A DNA stretch of 64,000 nt from Telmatactis stephensoni (Eukaryota > Cnidaria > Anthozoa > Actiniaria > Isophelliidae), in contig JALIZF010001824.1 in NCBI GenBank assembly GCA_029948255.1, positions 620,001 to 684,000 of the forward strand, written 5' to 3'. This document shows, in pieces, positions 1 to 10,300 of the stretch. Under the pieces are notes generated by a model, which saw only the letters and a program-made list of their open reading frames with translations, did not search any database and was not told the DNA's origin. The position numbers and the translations under genes were made by a program. Positions within the stretch are counted from its first letter, which is position 1. Each line of letters opens with the position of its first letter.

Positions 1-543
1 ATAAGAAGCATGCTGCGCGCAATATGGTGTAAACTGCATTGCACAACTGTGTCATTCCTGAAATTTTATACACCTATTTTAAGAACGGTTGTCAGTCAAG
101 AGTCCTAATAACTGTCGCGACTAGACCGAAAAGAAGTATGGGAAGGCTAAGACCTTTGATCCGAAAGCGTTTTTGAAATAGAACTATGCGCATTGTTTGT
201 GAGGCAGTTTCTGTGTAGTTTTGCAAGGCGTATGGACTCACGGATCACTTACTTTTGCGCTGTTATACATTAGGATTCAAAGTTATGACGATGGTAAATA
301 ACAAATGACGATGGTAAATAACAAGCTTATTTATGATTCTCCACAGAACCAACTAAAAGTAGTACATAAGATTGACACAGTAAAGCATAAATCTTTTCTG
401 GCCAAACGAAGATGGAAAGTAAGTAGCTGAGGGGGAACTTGCAATTTAGACGGCTTTACGGAAAGATGGGAATGAGGGGGAAGGGGAGAGACGGGAGATG
501 GGAGAAGAGGAGATGAAAGAAGGGGGAGGGGCGGGGAGGTTTT
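1..543. other. Left-edge sequence with no gene recognised
   Basis: No convincing exon on either strand. The stretch holds a short direct repeat of 'atgacgatggtaaataacaa' (near 284-323) and a purine-rich G/A tract (about 460-540) that runs up to the acceptor region of the next exon. It is probably the last intron of the gene whose final exon starts near 590. Confidence 0.4.
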
Positions 544-589
544 TTGCTATCGTTGATTGTAATTATCTTTTCCTATGAAACTTCGCAGA

Positions 590-1578
590 AATCCATCAAC
601 GCGCTTGTGGCAGTACGAAGAATGTCAAGTTTGTCACCATCACTGACCAATAGGCGACCGTCTATGGACACTGCTCTCCTCGCAGCTCGTAAAGCTGACA
701 AGACGGAAGACCCTGAGGAACGCAAGAGTTCCGTACCAACTTTATCGACAGAAAATACGGAGGACCATCTTGACAAAGACACTGAATTAGATTTCAGAAA
801 ACCTAGAAGTAATACATTTACTAGTCCTAGTCATCTTGGTGTAGAAAATGTTTTCATTGGAAACTCTTTGGGTACAAAAAGTGAAGACAGTGTTAAGAAA
901 AAACAAGAACTGAATAATAATGAGACCAACGTTTGCAAAGTAAACCTTAATGGTCAGCGGTCTCAACCATTCGAACAGCCTCTACCTCATCAACAGATAG
1001 TTTTTCAAATCAATCCAAATGAACTTCAAACAGGTTTAACAAAATTACAAAATGGAAATCAAAGGAGCACTAAGGTTCTTGATCTTGCTGGTACATCAGC
1101 CAATTTTAAGACCCAGAGCTCGGACGTACACAATCCTGGACAGAAAATAACTGTTAATTTGAATACTGGTGCGACGACAAACAAAAGGGACAGCGGTGAG
1201 CAGATTCCTTCTATAGTATTGAACGACGAAAATCCGCTGACTCCAGATGGTTATGTTACTCCAGGCTCACCGCGCAGAATTTCTACTGATAATTATTTTA
1301 TAACGCAAGAAACAACAGTTGATAATTCCACATATGTATTGGACTCTTGGGCTGATTCTAAAAACAACAACTCAGAACAGTTGAATACGCCGGCAGATTC
1401 TAAGGTTTGCATTCGTACTGTGGATCAGAAAGGACAGACAATTACAGTAAAACTGGATGGATTTAGTTCGGTCGAGCTACCTGTCAACAAATCAACGAGT
1501 TCACACGTTAGAAGGGCGTCAACGGGTTCCGACGCAATTGAATTTTTTACTCAAACAATTCAACAGAAGTTAGTCTAA
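590..1578 (+). CDS. Terminal exon of an unrecognised Ser/Thr-rich protein
   Basis: An open frame of about 329 codons ends with TAA at 1576-1578. The open frame extends upstream to 544 without an ATG. A good acceptor (pyrimidine-rich run then TTCGCAG, ending at 589) suggests that this is the 3' terminal exon of a gene whose other exons lie to the left. The product is polar, low-complexity and rich in Ser, Thr, Asn and Gln, with basic phospho-acceptor-like patches early (RRMSSLS, NRRPS) and late (RRAST). There is no transmembrane segment, zinc finger or recognised domain. This looks like the disordered cytoplasmic tail of a larger protein. An AATAAA lies at 1614-1619, 36 bases past the stop, supporting a real 3' end. 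Family unknown. Confidence 0.55.
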
Positions 1579-1613
1579 GGTCGACTTGAAATGACACAGT
1601 TCAAAGCAATGGA

Positions 1614-1619
1614 AATAAA
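1614..1619 (+). terminator. Poly(A) signal AATAAA
   Basis: Canonical hexamer 36 bases downstream of the stop codon at 1578. Confidence 0.5.
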
Positions 1620-1904
1620 ATGGGAAAAGGAAAATTGAAACCGAGAAATAATGAATAGAAAAATAGGAACGCCAAGGAATTATTAATATTGAAATTTATT
1701 AAGAAATCGTTGACTCATCGAAATCTTTGCGATTCTGAAAGAGTTCAAAGATGAATTATAAATGAGAGCACTACATTAGTGCAATAGTGTATATAAGATA
1801 TCTTATTGGAATATATTAGAATTACCGCACATACAGAGATATACGTGCAGTTAACGAAAAGTCAAGTGTAATCGTCTGTTGGTATTAAAGCAATGTAAAT
1901 AGCT

Positions 1905-2475
1905 GTGTTAGGAGGTGGTCGCGTTCGATATACGTATGCGTGTGTGTTAGGAGGTGGTCGCGTTCGATATACGTATGCGTATGTGTTAGGAGATGGTCTG
2001 TGTTCGATATACGTATGCGTATGTTAGGAGGTGGTCGCGTTCGATATACGTATGCGTATGTGTTAGGAGGTGGTCGCGTTCGATATACGTATGCGTATGT
2101 TATAGGAGGTGGTCTGTGTTCGATATACGTATGCGTATGTTAGGAGGTGGTCGCGTTCGATATACGTATGCGTATGTTAGGAGGTGGTCTGTGTTCGATA
2201 TACGTATGCGTATGTTAGGAGGTGGTCGCGTTCGATATACGTATGCGTATGTTAGGAGGTGGTCTGTGTTCGATATACGTATGCGTATGTTAGGAGGTGG
2301 TCGCGTTCGATATACGTATGCGTATGTTAGGAGGTGGTCTGTGTTCGATATACGTATGCGTATGTTAGGAGGTGGTCGCGTTCGATATACGTATGCGTAT
2401 GTTAGGAGGTGGTCTGTGTTCGATATACGTATGCGTATGTTAGGAGGTGGTCTGTGTTCGATATACGTACGCGTC
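1905..2475 (+). repeat. Minisatellite, alternating 37/38-bp units
   Basis: About 15 tandem units of the form GTTAGGAGGTGGTC... followed by TTCGATATACGTATGCGTAT. Two variants differ in the middle: 'GTCGCGTTCG' (37 bp) and 'GTCTGTGTTCG' (38 bp). From about 2125 to 2440 they alternate regularly, giving a 75-bp higher-order dimer. Since 75 is divisible by 3, a long spurious reading frame crosses the array. Each unit also carries the palindromic core ATACGTAT. Confidence 0.95.
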
Positions 2476-2539
2476 TTGATGGCAGGCGATGGGGTAAAGC
2501 TAATACCACTAAGAGTTCACGCTAAGACAATTTCTTAGA

Positions 2540-3600
2540 TTATTAATAGGAAACTCAACGCGCTATGCCATGTATCAATTTACGGGATAATTTTCCAGGG
2601 GAAGTAAGATAAACTGCAGGGTCAGCTGAAGATCATAATGCAGTAAAGAGCAAAGGGTAAGGATAAAGAGCGCACCATCAGCTTCCTGGGGAACACAATC
2701 GATTTTGGACAAAATATATCTCTTAGGGCTTTTTTGGCTTTAGATGTAATTTTTTTCTCATCAACGATTTATGTTGATTTATGTTTATGTGCAATTTATC
2801 ACTGTTTCACCTCTCCTTAGTGCAATGTTGAAGTCGACTAGTTTACGATTACTAACTAACCTAATATAGGAAGGAGAGAGGGATATGTGCTTACTATACC
2901 AAAAAGTCCTAAGGCTTTTGATTGCAGCCTCGTGCTGCAGGAACTATCGACACTAATATTAGTGTTTTACATTTCCCTTACTGGTATAACTTCCTCCCTT
3001 TGTTAATATACTTGCCTTCGTTTGTTCGCTAGTTCGTTCGCTCCTTCCTCTTTTGTTTTTTTTTTTTTGTACTTTTTATTTGTTGTTGCTCGAAAATTCG
3101 GCGGGAAAAACGCATTGCGTATGCTCCAAAAATTCGGCGGGAATTCGTAGACGCGTTTGTGTTTATTTATAAGTACCGTCAATTCAACTGACGTGTACTA
3201 TGCGAATTTCTCGTGTATTATTTGACCAGGGCAAGAGAACAACTAAAGCGATGTTTTAGGAAAAAATAAGCACTAACTTTACGCGGACAGCCTTAACTTT
3301 CAAGATTTACTAAACCTCCAATGGTTTTTATTAAAAAAACTTCTAATTCCGAGTGTGCGCAATGCGTTTTTCACTCGTGTCGCGTCGATCTACTCTTGCG
3401 TTGTCTTACGTCGTTTGTTGGAACCAGACTAGTACGAGAGACAACTCGCCTTCAATATAGACATGCCCTTAGACGGTTAGATATCACTCTTATGAAGCTC
3501 TACCGGTAAATTTCAGTAACACTGATCACGACGAACCGGATTTGCGCAAAACGTTTCGCCATTTTAACTCCTTTTCAACATATTCATTTTAATATACTTA
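2540..3600. other. Intergenic, no gene recognised
   Basis: AT-rich, with a poly-T run near 3056-3069. A 15-bp direct repeat AAAATTCGGCGGGAA occurs at 3093-3107 and 3128-3142. Its core GGCGGGAA resembles an E2F site, but no gene start is close enough to assign a role. Short open frames here have no homology that I recognise. Confidence 0.4.
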
Positions 3601-3618
3601 GCTTGTGCTACACTAGAG

Positions 3619-3792
3619 TAAGCCACTTCACGCTTTCGTCCGCCATTTCATTTTGAATTGGAGCAAACGCGCCAAAATTTATAGAAATCTGGATCACTTT
3701 GGCTTATCATAACTCGGCTCATTTTTATCGTATTTAAAAAAAATCTAATTTCCCCCAATTCAAAATGGCGGACGAAAGCGTGAAGTGGCTTA
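3619..3792. mobile_element. Foldback / MITE-like inverted repeat
   Basis: The arms 3619-3660 and 3756-3792 are near-perfect reverse complements (right arm contains AATTCAAAATGGCGGACGAA then AGCGTGAAGTGGCTTA), separated by an AT-rich loop. A diverged right-arm-like piece (AATTCAAAATGGCAGAAGAT) recurs at about 47692 and 48148, so this is a dispersed family. Confidence 0.8.
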
Positions 3793-4005
3793 TTAGTACA
3801 GGTATCCCGTGTAAAATAATATTTCAATACTCAATGGAATTTACCTATTTCATGGTAATGAAACTCATGATCACTATCTACCACAGGTAGCCCGATTAAT
3901 AACAAGTTCGCGCTCGCGCAGTCGAAGTTCCGAAGACGCGCGCGCTTTGATGTCATAATCATTCTGTTCAATTCATCAGTTTGTGAGAAAAATTGAGGAA
4001 TCAAC

Positions 4006-6332
4006 ATGATTGTAGTAATTATCAGTGTAATAACCGCGGCTGTGGTCGTTGTTGTTGCTATATTTTACCCTGCTTATATACCAAGTGTTCCGTTTCTTTC
4101 TTCATCTGAAGGTAAGATAAAATTTAATCTCTTCGACGATCGGAAAGCGCACATTTTCCCGCTCTTTTTTCCCGCATGCTGCAGACTACAAGAACATCGC
4201 ATGACTTCAGCCTACTCGATTTTATCATTCGTTTTTAAAGAACTGATTCCTTATTACTACTGATTATCAGGTTTTGGGAGGGAGGGAAGGAGAACAAAGG
4301 GAGCAAGGGAGATCAAATGAGCGATGTATAAAGATGCGTGATTTAAATAAACCTGATCATTACTTTTAACAGATGTAAAATTCATCGAGAAAAAGCCGTT
4401 AAAAAGCACAGCGCTAGCGTTATGTCCAAAACAAGGTCAGTAATTTCATGCACACCATAGCAGATCATGCTATGGTCAGATTGCCATATAGCCTTACTGT
4501 AACATAGTGTTTCAAATCTAAATGAAAAGATCGAATATAACCGACAGATAATGGGAGTGACGAATAATGCGAAACACGCTTATACACTACCATTCATCAA
4601 ATGCGCGATGTCGTATAAAGATGCGCGATTCAAATATATCTGATCATTACTTTTAACAGATATAAAATTCATTGAGAAAAAGCCGTTAAAAAGCACAGCG
4701 TTATGTCCAAAACAAGGTCAGTAATTTGCATGCACGAGTGTAAGTGACGAATAATGCAAAACACACTCATATACTACCTTTCATCTCTTAGAAATCCAAC
4801 TAAAAATGAACCCACTGCCGAACTTTATTAGGATATCACACGTTAACAACCCTGGACATGGTAATTCTAATATATCTGTTGTCTGCAACATATATATATT
4901 TCATATTATCTACAAGAGAGAAACTGCAAGTAGTATTAGAAATTATATTCTTATCATCTTGTATTCTCAGAATATCAACCAAAAATGAAGCCAGTGCGCA
5001 TGCAGCGCATAGTGAAGACATCACACGTTAGCAACCCTGGATATGGTAATTATAACATCTCTAACAGTATATTATCTACAAGAGAGACTGAACTAAAAAA
5101 CGACTTGTGATATTATTTTTTGTCTAGTACATCCACTTGCCGTCATAGAAACTGATACTCCACTTGAGACTCCGACGATGTCTCCTTACGTCTTATGCTT
5201 CAGCTTCCTCTTCATCCTGCTCATTGCACTGTTTTTGTAAGTATTCCTACATTCTATAGGATGTGGTATGGTGCTACCTATTTAACTGGACATTGTATAT
5301 ATATATACAGCAAATCTGGGATTGTACTTCATGGGGTGGTGCATGAAAAGTATCGAGAAGAGAACGGGTTCAGAGTCGTTTCGGGACGTGTTACGCACTC
5401 CCCTGTACCCCTCCCTTAAATCCACTCCTGATATATCTTCACCCATGCGTGACATTTTATATTTTAATCGAACAGGAACAAAAATGTAATACTTGAATAG
5501 ACCACACCTAAGTTAGCAAAACTTGAAATTTTGAGGCAGTTTCGATGAAATGCGCCAAAGTTATGGGCGGCCGAAGTTGGAGGGCAACGATTATTGCTGT
5601 TTGTTAGAAAAATCAAAATGCACGCAAGGGGTGAGAAAAGCTCATTTGCACAGTTAGCTGGGTTTGCCTAAAAATACGTATAACTGTTTGTAAGCCATAT
5701 ATTCGGGAATCTAAATTCATAACAAGCAATAAAAGTATCTGTGCACTGACAATAATGACTTGTTTCTGATATTTTCATATAGATTCAAAATATTTAAGCG
5801 AACGTACAGAAGTTATCATAAAGAAACTGGTACTATACAAGAGACTATACAAGAGACTGTTCAAGAGCCAGCTAAAGCAAAGCGGCGGCGACGTAAATCT
5901 GCCCTTAAAAAAGACCACCTCTTCGACACAAAACCACGGCTGTCGCGTAAAGCTAAGAAAAGGTTGAAACAGGCCAGTGAAAAGGCAAAGGTTAGCCAAA
6001 CACCTGTAGAGAAAGACTTTGAGGATGAAAAAATCAATAGAGAAAATATACTAGAATTCATCAAAGACATTGGGGATAAAGATGTCTTTGAAGAAAGGGA
6101 AGTCAAACCCAAAGAAAAACGAAAGAGAAAGAGTAGAGAAGTTGAGGCAACGACGAACTCTACGAACACTGACGTTAAGGTCGAAACTGTTGCTCCTCGG
6201 TTAACTCAAGACAAGGAGAAGACTACTGCTAAAAATTACAGCCAAGTGTCTCGCTACACCAGATCGAGCAAGCCACGTCGCCGTCCCTTTACTCTACGAG
6301 ACTTTATTCTACCCAATCCCGACACTCCTTAA
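4006..6332 (+). CDS. Unrecognised two-transmembrane protein with duplicated mini-exons
   Basis: Proposed exons: 4006-4111, 4373-4435, 4660-4716, 4792-4860, 4971-5045, 5128-5236 and 5783-6332, all with GT-AG borders. Joined, they give 1029 nt (342 residues) with no internal stop. Residues 1-25 form a very hydrophobic N-terminal anchor or signal (MIVVIISVITAAVVVVV). Exon 6 supplies a second membrane segment (about 144-160, VLCFSFLFILLIALFL). The last exon encodes a Lys/Arg-rich tail of about 180 residues with short repeats (ETIQETIQETVQEP) and the basic patch KRRRRK. Exons 2/3 and exons 4/5 are visible duplicates of one another, all starting and ending in phase 1, so any can be skipped without a frameshift. 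Poly(A) signals follow at 6381 and 6394. I do not recognise the family, and transcript evidence is needed to know which mini-exons are used. Confidence 0.6.
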
Positions 6333-6393
6333 TCAGTTTTAGTCAGTCGTTTCCATTCAAAAACTAAACCTTTACTCGGCAATAAATTGAATT

Positions 6394-6399
6394 AATAAA
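6394..6399 (+). terminator. Poly(A) signal AATAAA
   Basis: Hexamer about 60 bases after the stop at 6332. Another AATAAA lies at 6381-6386. Confidence 0.5.
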
Positions 6400-7070
6400 G
6401 CTTTATTTTAATGAACTATCCAAATCACTACAAATACAAACAAAATGTTTAAAGAAAATGGACTATATTGAAATTGAAATTGCACTTTGTAAAATTATGG
6501 TCTTGACATTTAAAGAATATAACTAATTTAAGTCATTTGTACATCTATATTTGTATTAAAAACAATGTATTTATAAAGCTATATTATCAAATATTTGTGG
6601 TGTGTTATGAATATATGCATAACAAAAAGTTAACGTGGTAATATTGATAAGTTTTAAGTTGCATCTATACATGGGTAAGTTTTCCTATAGAAGTTTTTTG
6701 TGACAAGCCGGGAAAAAACTTGCTCTTGTACTCGAAAAATTATAATTGCCATTTTTTCCTTGCCAAGTTGCCTTTGGTTGAAAAGTTGGCATGGCAGTTC
6801 TTCCCCCTGTCAAGGAAAACTTCTCAAGGCCAAGGTTTGGTCTTGTAGACGGACAACAAGGAAAACTTGACAAATATTCCTCCTTGCAAAGTATATTTTC
6901 AAAAAACTTGTTAATTTGTCGCCTTTTTCTTGGACAAGGACGGTGAAAAGGAGTGGGGGAAAACGAAGAAAAAAATAGCTTAAAACGGCTCAAACCCAGA
7001 AAAAAGCATTCAAACACATGAAAAGTATTATTTTCTACAAAATAAGATGAAAAAAAGTTTGTATTCCATG
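6400..7070. other. AT-rich intergenic between convergent genes
   Basis: No gene recognised between the 3' end of the two-TM gene (+) and the 3' end of the peptidase gene (-). The 6685-7017 open frame on the minus strand has no recognisable similarity and lies in low-complexity sequence with repeated AACTTG/CAAGTT motifs. Confidence 0.35.
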
Positions 7071-7074
7071 AAGA

Positions 7075-7165
7075 TTCGAACCCGGACCTTCTATTTGTTA
7101 TACATTATAGCGTCCGTACGCTGCAGATAGGCGCTGCTCTATATGATTGCCTGGGGTGCCTGGGG
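7075..7165 (-). repeat. tRNA-like / tRNA-derived SINE head
   Basis: Read on the minus strand, this has an A-box-like stretch (TATAGAGCAGCGCC) and, about 50 bases on, a B-box-like GGGTTCGAATC. The arms do not form a clean tRNA cloverleaf by eye, so a SINE head or tRNA pseudogene is likelier than a functional tRNA. Confidence 0.45.
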
Positions 7166-7319
7166 ATGATCCGTCAGTGTACATGAGCAAGAAAACTTGT
7201 TAAAGAAACTTGCCAAGACAAATCTCAATCTAGCCGTGTCTAATAAGAAAAATCCGTGAAAAAACAAGTAAAAAATAACAAGAAGGACTATTGTCCATCA
7301 AACTACAGTCTATATCCAG

Positions 7320-10300
7320 TTATAAACTATCTTTTTTATCTCCTTGAGCAAGAGGCCTTAGCAGAGTGGATGCTGATCTGACTGCGTGAAGGATTAGTGA
7401 CAGCTCAAACTCGACAATATCGTCTCGTTTAGCGGTGTCATTCTTAAATCGGTTCATAACGTTTAAAACGTTGTAGAAAGTTTCCTTGAATATAAGTTTT
7501 CTAAACGGCTTCCATTCTGTATGCACGTATGGGCTGACGAAAATTTTCTCCAAATTTGCCATTTGGTCATTGAACCTGCGCAAAACTAGGGAATCTTCCT
7601 GACCAGTTAGTTTTTGTTTCGCGGACTCAAAACCTTTGGTCGTGTTGACAAACTTGCTGATAGCAATTTTCAACTCATTGAGAATGACATCTGAGTTTTG
7701 AAATGTAAGATTATACTTTCCGTTAAAATTCTTCTGTGCCTTCTCTACTGATTTCCCGAATCGCCGTACACTGAAAGGCAAGATCTTGGAGCCTGATACA
7801 TCCATAAGCATGCTTCCAAGTAGTTGCGTCATGGCTTTAAAGTGCAGAAACTCTGGATCAGCAAACTTTTTAATCCACTCAAAAGTATCGTACTGAGTGT
7901 GATAGAGAGGGTACAATACAGGATAGCTGTTTTTATAGCCGAAGAAATAGCTGAAATCTGCCGTGGAAACTCCATATAGTAAACAGAACGGAAGATTATC
8001 AGTGCCGAATTCAAAGGAGCCTAGGCTCGGTTCGCCTGGGTAGTCCGTCGATTTTGCTAGCCGCGAGTACATGTTGTCATAGATTGTCCTAGAAGTATTT
8101 TGTGGATCAGTTACCTTTTTGGTATGCTTTAAAATCAACTCATGAAGAAGTGGGCTCGTTTGAGCGAAGATGACAAAGTTGCCACCAACAGCTACATCTG
8201 TGTTGAGATACGTAACTAGTCTTTCTCGTATCAATTGTTCGTTCTCTTCAACCCACTCGTTGGACCCTAGCAACCCCATCTCCTCCCCTCCCCAGCTACA
8301 TAGTTTGAGGGTCCTCCTGGGTCGCCAGCCTTCTTTGTAAAGGCTTGATAAAATTCTCGATATTTCCATCAAAGTGGCCGTGCCGCTTGAAGGGTCCGAG
8401 CTGCCAAACGTCCATGCGTCTCTATGGTTACCAATCATTACTATTCGGTCAGGTTCCTGGACACCACGGATGGTCGCTATGACGTTGTGCACCTTCTTCG
8501 TGTAGATTTGGTTGTTGACTTGTAGTTTGACGATAGAAGTGGTGTTAACATCACTGAGTAATGGACCGAATCGGTAGTCCATGTTGAAGCCTCCTTTCAT
8601 GTGCTTGGGGACCTTCGGCCCTGGAAAGTATGAAGGTTAAAGCACAATATGAAGCAAAACCCAAATGTTTTCTTGCTTCGCCTCACCCACAACGTGGTCT
8701 ACGCACCGGAGGATTTCTTCTTCCAGAGGAGCATTCTCTCTACAATAGACGACCCACTACCCGAACCATTTTAGGGTCGTACATAACTCTAATTTCTAAT
8801 TTCGGGGGGGGGGGGGGGGGGAGGGGTGAATTTCCGATGTAGCTTTTTCCTTAGCTAGTTCTAGGGGGAGGAAAAGGACAGCAGCCCCCTCTGGCTTTAT
8901 ATGGGATTCTCTTTATTTAAAATCATTTATATATACCTCAGTAAAGAACACGCAAACAGAGATTAATAGACAAAAGTTTACCTCCCATCCTGCTCATGAT
9001 ATATTGCGCATCTTGATAAGAAATCGTCTGAGCAGGAATTCTAGCTAGCAGCTTGACTTTACTTTTAGGCAGACGGTACATTCCTTTAGTGGAGGGTAAA
9101 AGCGGAGTGTAAGGGTCTCCAAAGTTAAAAATCTGAGATATTCTTTCAACTGCATCAGGTGGTAGCCACCCAGAGTTAGGATACGTTTCGTTAGGCATGT
9201 AACCTTTTTGGGCGTAAACTTTAGGGTCAGGGTAGATAATGACTCCTATCGCGCCATTCTTCTCGGCGTTGTCAATCTGTAGACGAGAAACAATGAACAC
9301 TAAAGTATTTTTACGATATAAATGCAAGTGCAAGCTACATATCATACAGTGTGATGAGGGAGGTTTGCACATTCGGTTGTGGAAGAAACAAAGGCAGACC
9401 ACCGTCAACTAAGGGTATTTTCCATTTAGTGCATGGGACCAACTGGCTAGAACGGCCAGTTCTTAAATGGTACACCCCAGCTCTGGCTGGAATCATGCAG
9501 TCCTAAGAAATCAGGCCGTTCTGGCCGGTTGGTTCCACTAAATGGAAAACAACCTAAGACTATCTCATGGAGACTCGGTGTTGCCCGTATTTTAGTGTTA
9601 CTATTATATTAGAAAAAAGACTACTTTTAATGAACGTACATTACTAAGCCTACATGGTGTTACCTGACTGATTTATGTAATAAAACTACAAAGCAGACGC
9701 TCCTCGTTCGCTCCCAGTAATTTTCACACAGGGATCCCAAATCTCTAAACTCCAAAAATCCGCTTGCTTTGCAGGTTAACTTATGAGCTGAATAGGGCTG
9801 CATATGTAATATACAACGAACTGCACTATACGGACAATAATGTTCAATACATACGCTGGCAAATAACGATCCCATGATGACTATTCGTCCTTTTACTGTA
9901 ATGTTGTGCTTTTTAAGATCATCAAAATCCCTTGGATATCCACTGTTCACGTAGACCAGCTCCCCTTCAACGGTAGAGTTCGGTGTGTATGCTAAATATG
10001 GATTATATTTGAAGGTGACATTGCTTGTGGTACTTGCAGTCATCTTCAAACAAAGAAGTAGAAATTTTTCTCATAAAATGAATGAATAACAGATGGACAA
10101 TTTTTTACTCATGCTTTTGTCCAGCTCGATGTTTTTTTGTGTTGCTTTCTTTTTCGAATTTGTGTTCTTCAGTTTAGTGTTCTTTTCGCCCCATGTAAGA
10201 GAAACCGGAATAATGCAAGATTTCGAATTCCTAGAGCTGTGTTATGGATTCAAATGGCCGGATTCCGGATTCCAAGAACTGGATTCCGGATTCCAAGGAC

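Noticed and set aside
1940..2538. Long open frames across the minisatellite
   Set aside because: The 75-bp dimer is divisible by three, so frames stay open by periodicity; the peptide is a pure repeat.
3093..3142. E2F promoter for the gene at 4006
   Set aside because: Almost 900 bp from the start codon with no transcription evidence; noted only as a direct repeat.
5861..6169. Minus-strand open frame opposite the two-TM gene's last exon
   Set aside because: Antisense shadow of the Lys/Glu-rich coding exon.
7075..7165. Functional tRNA gene
   Set aside because: The B box is good but the stems do not pair convincingly; better explained as a SINE head.
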